NCBI RefSeq assembly: GCF_011751075.1
Contig: NZ_JAALLN010000003.1
Coordinates: forward strand, 1 to 64,000
DNA: 64,000 nucleotides
Origin: Flavobacterium poyangense
Lineage (GTDB): Bacteria; Bacteroidota; Bacteroidia; Flavobacteriales; Flavobacteriaceae
Direction of reading: 5' to 3'
Numbering within the stretch: position 1 is the first letter of the stretch; every line of letters begins with the position of its first letter. The position numbers and the translations under genes were made by a program. This document shows positions 55,049 through 63,046 of the stretch, piece by piece. The notes under the pieces are model-generated. The model did not search any database and was not told where the DNA came from. It was given only the letters and a program-made list of their open reading frames with translations.

Positions 55049-56170
55049 ATGAAGATAAAAAATTTAATCATATTTGGTACAAGACCAGAAGCCATAAAAA
55101 TGGCACCTTTGGTGAAAGAATTTCAGAAAAACACTACTGATTTTGAAACTAAGGTTTGTGTAACGGCACAACATCGAGAAATGTTAGATCAAGTATTGGA
55201 CTTTTTTAAAATTATTCCCGACTATGATTTAGACTTAATGAAAGCAAATCAAAATTTATATTCATTAACAGCAGACATTATTACGGAGTTAAAAATTGTT
55301 TTAGAGGATTTTAAACCTGATTATGTTTATGTTCATGGTGATACCACTACAACTATGGCAGCCAGTATTGCAGCTTTTTACTCTGGGGCTAAAGTTTGTC
55401 ATGTAGAAGCAGGTTTGCGTACACATAATAAACGTTCTCCATTTCCTGAAGAAATTAATCGACAGGTAACCGGTCGTATTGCAGATTTTCATTTTGCTCC
55501 TACAACGGCTTCCCAAAATAATTTGTTGGTAGAAAATTGTAATCCTGAAAGTATATTAGTAACAGGTAATACGGTAATAGATGCTTTATTGGAAAGCGTA
55601 TCAATAGTTGATAATGTTGACAATGAAGAAATCAATTATTTAAAGACAATTGTTGATCCTTCTAAAAAAATAATTTTGGTGACTGGACATCGACGTGAGA
55701 ATCATGGACAGGGATTTATAAATATTTGTGGGGCTTTAAAAGAAATTGCGTTACAGCATTCGGATGCTCAAATTATTTATCCGGTACATTTGAATCCAAA
55801 CGTAAAAGGACCTGTTTATGATATTTTGTCAAATGTTTCTAATATTCTCTTGATAGACCCTTTAGCATATCCCGCTTTTGTTTGGTTAATGAAGCAATCT
55901 TATTTAATTATTACCGATTCGGGAGGGGTTCAGGAAGAAGCACCTAGCTTGGGTAAACCCGTTTTAGTAATGCGTGACACTACAGAAAGACCGGAAGCAG
56001 TTGATGCAGGAACTGTAATTTTGGTAGGGACAGATAAAGATAAAATTGTATCAGAAGCAAATGAACTATTAATAAATAACGAACGCTATCAACATATGAG
56101 TGCGCTGCACAATCCATACGGAGATGGTAAAGCTTGTCAAAGAATAGTAGAATTCATCCGTACAAATTAA
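55049..56170 (+). CDS. wecB: UDP-N-acetylglucosamine 2-epimerase (non-hydrolysing)
   Basis: WecB interconverts UDP-GlcNAc and UDP-ManNAc. The 373-aa product starts IIFGTRPEAIKMAPLV and has VHGDTTTTMAAS, HVEAGLRT, SPFPEEINRQ, TGHRRENHG and TDSGGVQEEAP, all invariant in this family. A UDP-ManNAc dehydrogenase (WecC) is not separately present; the TviB-like enzyme at 48054 might accept another sugar. Start is clear, and the flippase ATG follows the stop by 2 nt. Confidence 0.96.
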   Translation: MKIKNLIIFGTRPEAIKMAPLVKEFQKNTTDFETKVCVTAQHREMLDQVLDFFKIIPDYDLDLMKANQNLYSLTADIITELKIVLEDFKPDYVYVHGDTTTTMAASIAAFYSGAKVCHVEAGLRTHNKRSPFPEEINRQVTGRIADFHFAPTTASQNNLLVENCNPESILVTGNTVIDALLESVSIVDNVDNEEINYLKTIVDPSKKIILVTGHRRENHGQGFINICGALKEIALQHSDAQIIYPVHLNPNVKGPVYDILSNVSNILLIDPLAYPAFVWLMKQSYLIITDSGGVQEEAPSLGKPVLVMRDTTERPEAVDAGTVILVGTDKDKIVSEANELLINNERYQHMSALHNPYGDGKACQRIVEFIRTN

Positions 56171-56172
56171 GT

Positions 56173-57573
56173 ATGAAAGCTTCTTCTTCGGCGGACCATC
56201 TCGGAAAAAAATTGTTTCGGGAAACATTAATTTATTCTATTGGAAGTTTTGGATCAAAAATATTATCTTTTTTATTACTTCCTTTTTACACATTCTTATT
56301 AACTAAAAAAGACTTAGGGGAATATGATATATTTATCACAACAATAACCCTGTTTGTTCCCTTAGTTTCCTTGCAAATTTCTGATTCTGGATATCGATGG
56401 TTAATTGATAGGGATAAAGAAGATGAGATATTGAAAACACAAATTATAACCAATACAATGATAGCCTTTGGTATTGGTTTTTTATTTTTTTCTATTTGTT
56501 TTCTAATTTATTGCGGTTTTGAAACTTTTCAATACAAAGAATATTTCTTTGTACTAATGTTTTTAAATTGCTTATTGCCGATACTGCAAAGCGTATTAAG
56601 AGGAGAAGGAGATACCAAGAAATTTGCTTTAAACGGCCTTGTTACTACATTTCTGGTAATCGTTTTTAATGTGCTTTTTATATATGTATTGCGCTTAAAA
56701 GTAGAAGGTATTTTGCTTGCTAATATTGTGGCTTATGCAATTGCCTGTCTGTTGATACTTTTTCAAATTAAGATTTTTAAATATTTTTCTTTTAGAAGAT
56801 TTGATAAAAAATTATTGAAAGAAATGTGTCGTTATTCACTTCCACTTATCCCTAATTTAATGAGTTGGTGGGTAATTGGATCTGCAAGCAAATTTATTAT
56901 TTTGCATTATTTAGGAGCAGAAGCAAACGGTATTTACGCAATATCTTCAAGATTCCCATCGATCATAGTAATCATAAATTCGATTTTTGTTTTACCCATA
57001 CAAGATGCTTTCCTTAAGAAAGATACTAAAATGGAAGATTTTAGTAAATTGTTGGTTTACTTTATGAAAATAGAATTTAGTATAATTGCTGTTCTTATTG
57101 CAGGCGCACCTATTTATACCAAATACGTTGTTAACAGTGAATTTTATGAATCTTGGAAATACATGTCTTTTTTGTATTTAGGAGTTGGTTTTAATACTAT
57201 TGCTGCATTAATCAGTCTTATTTATCAAAAAAGCAGAAGTACTATAAAGATAACAGTTACTACTGTAATTGGTGGATTAGCCTCTGTTGGTTTAGGTTTT
57301 TTATTAGTTGAAAGATGGGGTTTGTACGGTATATCAGTATCCTATTTTTTTGGTTTTTTTATTATATATTTATTGCGATATTTTGATTTAAAAAAGGAAT
57401 TAAATCTTAGGATAAAGGAGTTTTATTATATATTATCTCTGGTTGCTATAGTTGCTTTGAGTATTTTGATGAATCTTTTGGAATTTCGATTTCAGTTGCT
57501 GTTGTTTGTTATGGTACTAATTTTAATCTTGTTTATTAATAAAAGTCTAATATTAAAATTTTTAAAAAGATGA
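56173..57573 (+). CDS. Wzx-type oligosaccharide flippase
   Basis: This 466-aa membrane protein has 12 to 14 hydrophobic helices with the MATE/polysaccharide transporter pattern: an N-terminal LIYSIGSFGSKILSFLLLPFYTFLLTKKDLGEYDI in two adjacent conserved segments, and YSLPLIPNLMSWWVIGSASKFI in the middle. It should flip lipid-linked repeat units across the inner membrane for a Wzy-dependent polymer. A longer frame from a TTG at 56134 would overlap wecB, so the ATG at 56173 is chosen. It overlaps the next gene by 4 nt (ATGA). Confidence 0.9.
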   Translation: MKASSSADHLGKKLFRETLIYSIGSFGSKILSFLLLPFYTFLLTKKDLGEYDIFITTITLFVPLVSLQISDSGYRWLIDRDKEDEILKTQIITNTMIAFGIGFLFFSICFLIYCGFETFQYKEYFFVLMFLNCLLPILQSVLRGEGDTKKFALNGLVTTFLVIVFNVLFIYVLRLKVEGILLANIVAYAIACLLILFQIKIFKYFSFRRFDKKLLKEMCRYSLPLIPNLMSWWVIGSASKFIILHYLGAEANGIYAISSRFPSIIVIINSIFVLPIQDAFLKKDTKMEDFSKLLVYFMKIEFSIIAVLIAGAPIYTKYVVNSEFYESWKYMSFLYLGVGFNTIAALISLIYQKSRSTIKITVTTVIGGLASVGLGFLLVERWGLYGISVSYFFGFFIIYLLRYFDLKKELNLRIKEFYYILSLVAIVALSILMNLLEFRFQLLLFVMVLILILFINKSLILKFLKR

Positions 57574-58148
57574 TAATTAAAAAAGTTTATGAATTTTATC
57601 AGAATATTAGATTAAAGCGGTTGTTAAATTCTTTGCAAAAACTTGGTGATAATAATAAAATTAGTTCTTCCACATTAATTTTTTATCCCGATCGAGTATC
57701 GTTGGGGAGTTATATCTATATAGGGCCTAATGCAGAGATTAATGGTTTAGGCGGGTTAGAAATAAAGGATGGTGTGATTGTCGGACCCAATTTAGTAGTG
57801 CACACTGCAAATCATAGTTTTAAAAATTCAAAGTATATTCCTTATGATGAAACTTTTGATTTTAGAAAAGTAACAATCGGAGAGAATGTATGGATAGGAG
57901 GAAACGTAATAATTACTCCCGGGAGTACTATTGGTGAAGGATGTATAATTGGAGCCGGAGCCGTTGTATCAGGAACAATTCCTGCGCTTTCAATTGTTGT
58001 TGGGAATCCTTGTAAGGTTATTAAAAGTAGAGATTCGGGACATTATTATCGATTAAAGAGTGAGAATAAAATTTATCTTAAAGAAAAAATAGAAAAGAAT
58101 CTAAAACCAGATATAAATTTTAATTATACAAATAATGAATCATTATAG
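57570..58148 (+). CDS. Left-handed beta-helix acyltransferase
   Basis: The 192-aa protein has hexapeptide repeats (about 45-165, for example IYIGPNAEINGLGGLEI, GVIVGPN, GENVWIGGNVIITPGSTIGEGCIIGAGAVV) and the closing VVGNPCKVIKSR of WbbJ/LacA-type acyltransferases. A catalytic His lies in VVHTANHSF. It probably O- or N-acetylates a sugar of the repeat unit. It overlaps the wzx stop by 4 nt, so they are translationally coupled. Confidence 0.88.
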   Translation: MIIKKVYEFYQNIRLKRLLNSLQKLGDNNKISSSTLIFYPDRVSLGSYIYIGPNAEINGLGGLEIKDGVIVGPNLVVHTANHSFKNSKYIPYDETFDFRKVTIGENVWIGGNVIITPGSTIGEGCIIGAGAVVSGTIPALSIVVGNPCKVIKSRDSGHYYRLKSENKIYLKEKIEKNLKPDINFNYTNNESL

Positions 58149-58187
58149 AATTAATATAGGAAAACATTATATTTCGCTATATTAATT
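58149..58187 (+). promoter_or_regulatory. 11-bp inverted repeat in the acyltransferase-flavoprotein spacer
   Basis: AATTAATATAG (58149-58159) and CTATATTAATT (58177-58187) pair perfectly around a 17-nt loop directly after the acyltransferase stop. No T-run follows. The stem is AT-rich, so it may be a weak attenuator or a protein site; function is unknown. Confidence 0.4.
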
Positions 58188-58231
58188 ATTAGTTTCTATT
58201 ATTTAAGTTTAACTTTTTTACCGCTATTAAA

Positions 58232-59893
58232 ATGAATTTTATAAAATTACGTTTTCTTTTGTTTTTGATGTTCGGTTTTCTTTTTTGTTTTTCTTGTTCA
58301 CAAGATGATTTTCGAGATGCAAAGCCTATTTTTAATTTTGAAACTACTACCGGTGTCAAAAATATTGATGTAGCTAAGGAATATGATGTAGTGGTTTATG
58401 GAGGAACAGCTTCGGGTATTTTGGCAGCCGCTGAAGTTGCAAAATCTGGAAAAACAGTTCTTTTGATTAAACCATTAAATACGGCTCTTGGAGGTATGAC
58501 TACGAATGGACTTGGAATTACAGATGTAGTAAATACAAACATATTAGGAGGTCTAACAAGAGATTTTTACAAGTCAATAAAAGAATATTATAGTAATGGG
58601 CAGAACTGGTTTTTTGGCAATAATGGCAATTATGCCAGATACTCGTACGATGGAGAAGTGATGATTTGGTTTGAACCAAAAGCAGCTAAATATGTTTTGC
58701 GAGATTTTATTGTTAATAATGCGGTTCCAGTTTTACATAGCGAGAGACTTGATTTAAACGACGGTGTTAAGAAAAATGCCCAAAATGCAATAGTTTCAAT
58801 TAAAATGGAGTCAGGTTTAGTGATAAAAGGTAAAATGTTTATTGATGCAACTTATGAAGGGGATTTAATGGCTAAATCAGGGGTTTCTTATACTTATGGT
58901 AGAGAAAGTAATAGTCAATATAATGAAATAAATAATGGGGTGCAGAGAGTTCCTCATCATGATCGCAACCAATTACCGGATGGAATAAAAAAACATAGTT
59001 TTACAGGTCATCTCAGCTTACCGGGTAATGGAACAGGGGATAAAAAAATTCAAGCTTACTGTTATAGAATGTGCCTTACCAATGTTAGAGATAACCGCAT
59101 CGCTATAGAAAAGCCAATCGATTATAATGAAGATGATTATAGTTTATTATATGATTATCTTAAGACTTATGACGGGAATACCTTTTTTGATCTGATGCCG
59201 TTGCCTAATGGTAAAACAGATTCAAATAATTTCGGTCCGGTTTCAACGGATTACGTTGGTAAAAATTATAATTATCCGGAAGGAAATTATGAGGAAAGAG
59301 AAAGTATTATAGCAAACCATAAACGTTATCAGATTGGGCTTTTGTGGACCTTAGCAAATAGCCCTAATGTGCCGGAGAGAATTCGCAGTTTTTATAGGGA
59401 ATGGGGACTGGCAAAAGATGAGTTCGTTGAGAGTAATAATTGGCCAAACCAACTTTATATTAGAGAAGGCAGAAGGATGATTGGGGAGTATGTGATGACA
59501 GAAAGAAATTGTAGTGGTCAGATAAAAGCTGAGAGAGGGGTTTCATTAGGAGATTATCCAATGGATTCACATATTGTACAACGTTATATTGATAATAACG
59601 GAAATGTTAAAAATGAAGGTCAGTTGATGGCAAGAACTCCTAGGCCGTACCCTATTGACTATCGCTCTATTGTTCCAAAAAGAACAGAATGTACTAATTT
59701 ATTTGTTCCCGTTTGTTTATCAGCTACACATATTGCATTTGGTTCTATTAGAATGGAGCCGGTTTATATGTCGTTAGGACAAGCTTCTGCGGTAGCTGCT
59801 GTATTGGCATTAAATAAAGGTACAACGGTACAAAATTTACCGTACGAGAGTTTAAGAAATGAGTTACTGGACAAGAAACTCATATTGCAATAA
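58232..59893 (+). CDS. FAD-dependent oxidoreductase lipoprotein
   Basis: The 553-aa protein has a lipoprotein signal with Cys22 (CFSC), followed by SQDDF, similar to the acidic surface-export signal of Flavobacterium lipoproteins. Then comes an FAD_oxidored domain: YDVVVYGGTASGILAAAEVAKSGK (residues about 50-73, a GxGxxG-type turn with GGTASG), LGGMTTNGLG, FIDATYEGDLMAKSG and a C-terminal nucleotide-binding segment. Family members are often annotated as FAD-dependent oxidoreductases near polysaccharide lyases. Inside a biosynthesis locus and predicted to lie outside the cytosol, its substrate is unclear; it may oxidise a sugar of the polymer. Confidence 0.8.
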   Translation: MNFIKLRFLLFLMFGFLFCFSCSQDDFRDAKPIFNFETTTGVKNIDVAKEYDVVVYGGTASGILAAAEVAKSGKTVLLIKPLNTALGGMTTNGLGITDVVNTNILGGLTRDFYKSIKEYYSNGQNWFFGNNGNYARYSYDGEVMIWFEPKAAKYVLRDFIVNNAVPVLHSERLDLNDGVKKNAQNAIVSIKMESGLVIKGKMFIDATYEGDLMAKSGVSYTYGRESNSQYNEINNGVQRVPHHDRNQLPDGIKKHSFTGHLSLPGNGTGDKKIQAYCYRMCLTNVRDNRIAIEKPIDYNEDDYSLLYDYLKTYDGNTFFDLMPLPNGKTDSNNFGPVSTDYVGKNYNYPEGNYEERESIIANHKRYQIGLLWTLANSPNVPERIRSFYREWGLAKDEFVESNNWPNQLYIREGRRMIGEYVMTERNCSGQIKAERGVSLGDYPMDSHIVQRYIDNNGNVKNEGQLMARTPRPYPIDYRSIVPKRTECTNLFVPVCLSATHIAFGSIRMEPVYMSLGQASAVAAVLALNKGTTVQNLPYESLRNELLDKKLILQ

Positions 59894-59902
59894 TATATTT
59901 GA

Positions 59903-60982
59903 ATGATGAAAATTAATATAAGAGGAGCTTACGGAGAAACTAATTTTGGAGATGATCTCTTAATGTGCGTATTTGAAAACTATTTTTTAAAAGAGTTCGA
60001 TAATGTACAATTAAATTTCGTTGGTGATGAAAATAATTATGTTGGGAAACTTCTAAACGATAGTACCTATTTGAAACCAGATTTTGTGCCAGATTGGGAA
60101 GTATATGGAGGAGGAACACAGTTTTTTGCTTTTCAGAACAATTATGATACATCTTTGTTGCAAAAAATTAATATTGCGATTAAGAATCCGGCACTAATTA
60201 AAAGAAAAATAAAGAGTTTTTTTAGTAAATCTGATGTAAACAATTCTAAAATTGCGTTTATAGGATTTGGTATCGGACCATTTTATGAAAATCAGCAAGC
60301 AATAAGTAATGCTAAAGCAAGGGTTTCAGAAGCTGATTTTGTTGGCGTAAGAGATGAAGTCTCAAGCCAATATTGTGCTGATTGGGATATTTCAGCAACC
60401 TTAGGTGCAGATGTAGTTTTTTCTTCCTATTTCATGAAAATTGCTTTAGAAAAAGCAATTGATACCAAACCAAAAAAGAAAATAGGAATTATTGTTAGGG
60501 ATTGGGATTGGGAAGAATCAGGAAGAAATTATATTGATAATTTAATGAGGTTCTATAAATCTTACTCAGATGCTGAACTGCAATTTATCGTTTTTGCACC
60601 TTCAAAAGATAAAGAATGGATTACAAAATTAAAAGAGGAAAATGCTTTGATTTGGGATCCTCAAAAATATTCAATCGATTTGTTTTTAGAAGAATTAAAC
60701 GTATTTGACGGCTTTATTAGTGCGCGATATCATGGTGCAATTATTGGAGCTTTATTGCAGAAGCCTGTAATTTGTGTGGAGATAGAGCCAAAATTAAAAA
60801 TCTTGACCGAGCAGGTAAAGGAAATAAAACTATGGGAAAAACCTTTTGATATAGAGCAATTGGTTAAATTGGTTCATCAGTTCAACTACGATATTGATTA
60901 TGGAAATTCTTTAGAAGAAAGAAAAGTAAAAGCAGATCATATGTTGTTGGAATTCAAGAAAAGATATAACGAATTATACTAA
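59903..60982 (+). CDS. Polysaccharide pyruvyl transferase family protein
   Basis: The 359-aa protein opens KINIRGAYGETNFGDDLLM and contains VYGGGTQFF, IGFGIGPFY and, near the C terminus, SARYHGAIIGALLQKPVICVE, all typical of the PS_pyruv_trans family (CsaB, WcaK). Such enzymes add pyruvate ketal groups to sugars from phosphoenolpyruvate, giving the polymer negative charge. Two ATGs (59903 and 59906) are possible starts. It follows the flavoprotein by 9 nt. Confidence 0.88.
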   Translation: MMKINIRGAYGETNFGDDLLMCVFENYFLKEFDNVQLNFVGDENNYVGKLLNDSTYLKPDFVPDWEVYGGGTQFFAFQNNYDTSLLQKINIAIKNPALIKRKIKSFFSKSDVNNSKIAFIGFGIGPFYENQQAISNAKARVSEADFVGVRDEVSSQYCADWDISATLGADVVFSSYFMKIALEKAIDTKPKKKIGIIVRDWDWEESGRNYIDNLMRFYKSYSDAELQFIVFAPSKDKEWITKLKEENALIWDPQKYSIDLFLEELNVFDGFISARYHGAIIGALLQKPVICVEIEPKLKILTEQVKEIKLWEKPFDIEQLVKLVHQFNYDIDYGNSLEERKVKADHMLLEFKKRYNELY

Positions 60983-61065
60983 CTGTTAGACTATAGATTT
61001 TTCTTCGCAATAAAAATTTTGTACCAACGTTAAAATTATAACAAAAATTTAATTTGTAAAAATAG

Positions 61066-61094
61066 TAACAACTATCAGAAACATATAGTTGTTA
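61066..61094 (+). promoter_or_regulatory. 10-bp inverted repeat before the glycosyltransferase gene
   Basis: TAACAACTAT (61066-61075) and ATAGTTGTTA (61085-61094) pair perfectly around a 9-nt loop in the 141-nt spacer, 29 nt before the ATG at 61124. No T-run follows, so it is not a standard terminator. Confidence 0.4.
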
Positions 61095-61123
61095 GTTACT
61101 GATAAGCTATTAAAAAGAGATTA

Positions 61124-62155
61124 ATGAGAGCATTTTTTTATCTGCCTAAAAGTGCCATGAATGAGGCAACAGAATATTACACTAATTTAATAATAAAAGC
61201 TTTTAATACTTGCGAGGTAATAATTTCTGAGAAACCATTTGTAATTGAAAATGTTGATATTGTTGTAACGATAAGAGTGGCAGATCAAAATCAATTGAAA
61301 TTCCAGAATAAGCATAAAAAATACTTTTTTGTAAACTGGTTTCAAGGAATTGGACCTGAAGAGTATGAACTCTTGCATAACTATACACTAAGATCTAAAC
61401 TGGGGAAAGCTTATTTAAGTTATTTTGAAAAAAAGTGTCTTAAAAAAACAGATTTATGCCTATTTGTATCTAAAGAGATGGAACGTTTTTACGAGCAGAA
61501 ATACGATGTAAAGTTTGGAAATAGATCGCTTATTATTCCTTGTTATAATAAGCCATTGGATGAAACCTCATTTTGGGTTGAGAAAAAATATGAAAACCTT
61601 AGTTTTGTATACGCTGGAGCCTTATATGGCTGGCAGTGTATAGAAGAAAGTGTACAAGTTTTTAAAAAAGTTTACGATTATGATCAAACGGCGAAGTTAA
61701 CCTTATTGACAGGACAAAGAAACGAAGCTGAAGAATTGATTAAGAAATATGATTTAAAAAATGTTACAGTTGGTTTTGTAAAACTGGAAAAATTGCAAGA
61801 TGAACTAGTGAAGTATAAGTATGGTTTTCTGTTACGAAAGGATGATCCCATAAATAATGTCGCAACACCTACTAAAATGAATTCTTATCTTGCAGCAGGG
61901 ATTGTTCCGATATATACAAATGTTGTAAAAGATTTTGAAGATAATATCAATTTAGGAGATTATTCGCTTAAATGCAGGATAGAAGAGGATACTTTGGAAG
62001 AGATTGCAAATAAGATTATCGCTTTTAATTCAAAGAGTATCAATGTAGCTGAAATAGAGAAGGTATATAAACAAAACTTTGATACCTATTACTCAGATGA
62101 TAAATACATTAAGTTAATCCAGGATAAATTAATGACTTTATCCAATAAACTATAG
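61124..62155 (+). CDS. Glycosyltransferase, GT4-like (GT-B fold)
   Basis: The 343-aa protein lacks strong signature words, but the order of elements fits a two-domain GT-B enzyme: an N-terminal half ending LFVSKEMERFYEQKY, then LSFVYAGALYGWQCIEESVQVF (donor-side strand and helix), LTLLTGQRNEAEELI, VTVGFVKLEKLQDEL, and a TPTKMNSYLAAGIVPIYT segment like the E-x7-E region with PxKxxEY replaced by PTKMNSYL. It probably adds one sugar of the repeat unit. Donor and acceptor are unknown. Confidence 0.72.
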   Translation: MRAFFYLPKSAMNEATEYYTNLIIKAFNTCEVIISEKPFVIENVDIVVTIRVADQNQLKFQNKHKKYFFVNWFQGIGPEEYELLHNYTLRSKLGKAYLSYFEKKCLKKTDLCLFVSKEMERFYEQKYDVKFGNRSLIIPCYNKPLDETSFWVEKKYENLSFVYAGALYGWQCIEESVQVFKKVYDYDQTAKLTLLTGQRNEAEELIKKYDLKNVTVGFVKLEKLQDELVKYKYGFLLRKDDPINNVATPTKMNSYLAAGIVPIYTNVVKDFEDNINLGDYSLKCRIEEDTLEEIANKIIAFNSKSINVAEIEKVYKQNFDTYYSDDKYIKLIQDKLMTLSNKL

Positions 62156-62197
62156 GTTGTTTATTCTGCTCTTGTAAAATTCTCAATAAAATAAAAA

Positions 62198-63046
62198 ATG
62201 TTAGTTTCAATCGGTATCCCAATATATAATGCAGAACAATATCTTAAATTAGCTATTGATTCTGTACTACAGCAAACTTTTAAGGACTTCGAATTACTAT
62301 TAGTTAATGATGGTTCTACAGATAAGTCTTTAGATATTATGAATTCATTTCATGATTCCAGAATCAAAATTATTAATGATGGCATTAATAAAGGTTTAAT
62401 CTATAGATTAAATGAGATGATTGGGCTTTCAGAAGGACAATATTTTGTAAGAATGGATGCTGATGATGTAATGTTTCCAAATAGAATAGAAAAACAATTA
62501 GAGTTGTTGAGGGGTAATCCGGAAATCGACATTGTTCACGGTGACGCTGTGAGCATTGATAAGGATAATAACATTTTAGGATATAAAAAATCTGTTGTAA
62601 TAAAGGATAAAAACGATATTCTTAAGGGTTTTTTTCCTATACATCCGACCGTAATGGTAAAAAGGGAGTTGTTGTTGAAAAACCCTTACAAAGAGGGGTT
62701 TATACAAATGGAAGATATGGAGTTATGGTACCGACTTGTCGATAAGTATCGTTTTAAAAACTTGAGTCATCCTTTATTATTTTATCGAGAAGATAGCAGT
62801 AATAATTCCCGAAAACATCTAAAAATGATTAAAGGTAAGTTGAAATTTGCTGAAACTTACCGAACATCAACATTAAATAGAATAAAAATAGTATTAGAAT
62901 CTTACGTAAAATACACTATATATATTGTTCTTGAAAAACTTAAAAAGGAGCATGTTTTACTTAATAAAAGATTTCAACAATTAACGCAAACTGCAAAAAT
63001 AGATTTTAAAAAACAGTTAGACTCGATTATAAGTGGCGCTATATAA
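62198..63046 (+). CDS. Glycosyltransferase family 2
   Basis: The 282-aa protein has a GT-A fold of family 2: SIGIPIYNAEQYLKLAIDSVL, LLVNDGSTDKS, then the metal-binding MDADDVMFPNR and the catalytic-base region MEDMELWYRL. The C-terminal 70 residues are basic with a hydrophobic patch, probably membrane-associated. It should transfer a sugar to the lipid-linked unit. The stop lies inside the start of the next gene, which begins at 63033 in another frame. Confidence 0.92.
   Translation: MLVSIGIPIYNAEQYLKLAIDSVLQQTFKDFELLLVNDGSTDKSLDIMNSFHDSRIKIINDGINKGLIYRLNEMIGLSEGQYFVRMDADDVMFPNRIEKQLELLRGNPEIDIVHGDAVSIDKDNNILGYKKSVVIKDKNDILKGFFPIHPTVMVKRELLLKNPYKEGFIQMEDMELWYRLVDKYRFKNLSHPLLFYREDSSNNSRKHLKMIKGKLKFAETYRTSTLNRIKIVLESYVKYTIYIVLEKLKKEHVLLNKRFQQLTQTAKIDFKKQLDSIISGAI

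Noticed and set aside
56134-56172. Upstream TTG start for the wzx gene
   Set aside because: It lies inside wecB; the ATG two bases after the wecB stop is a normal operon start.
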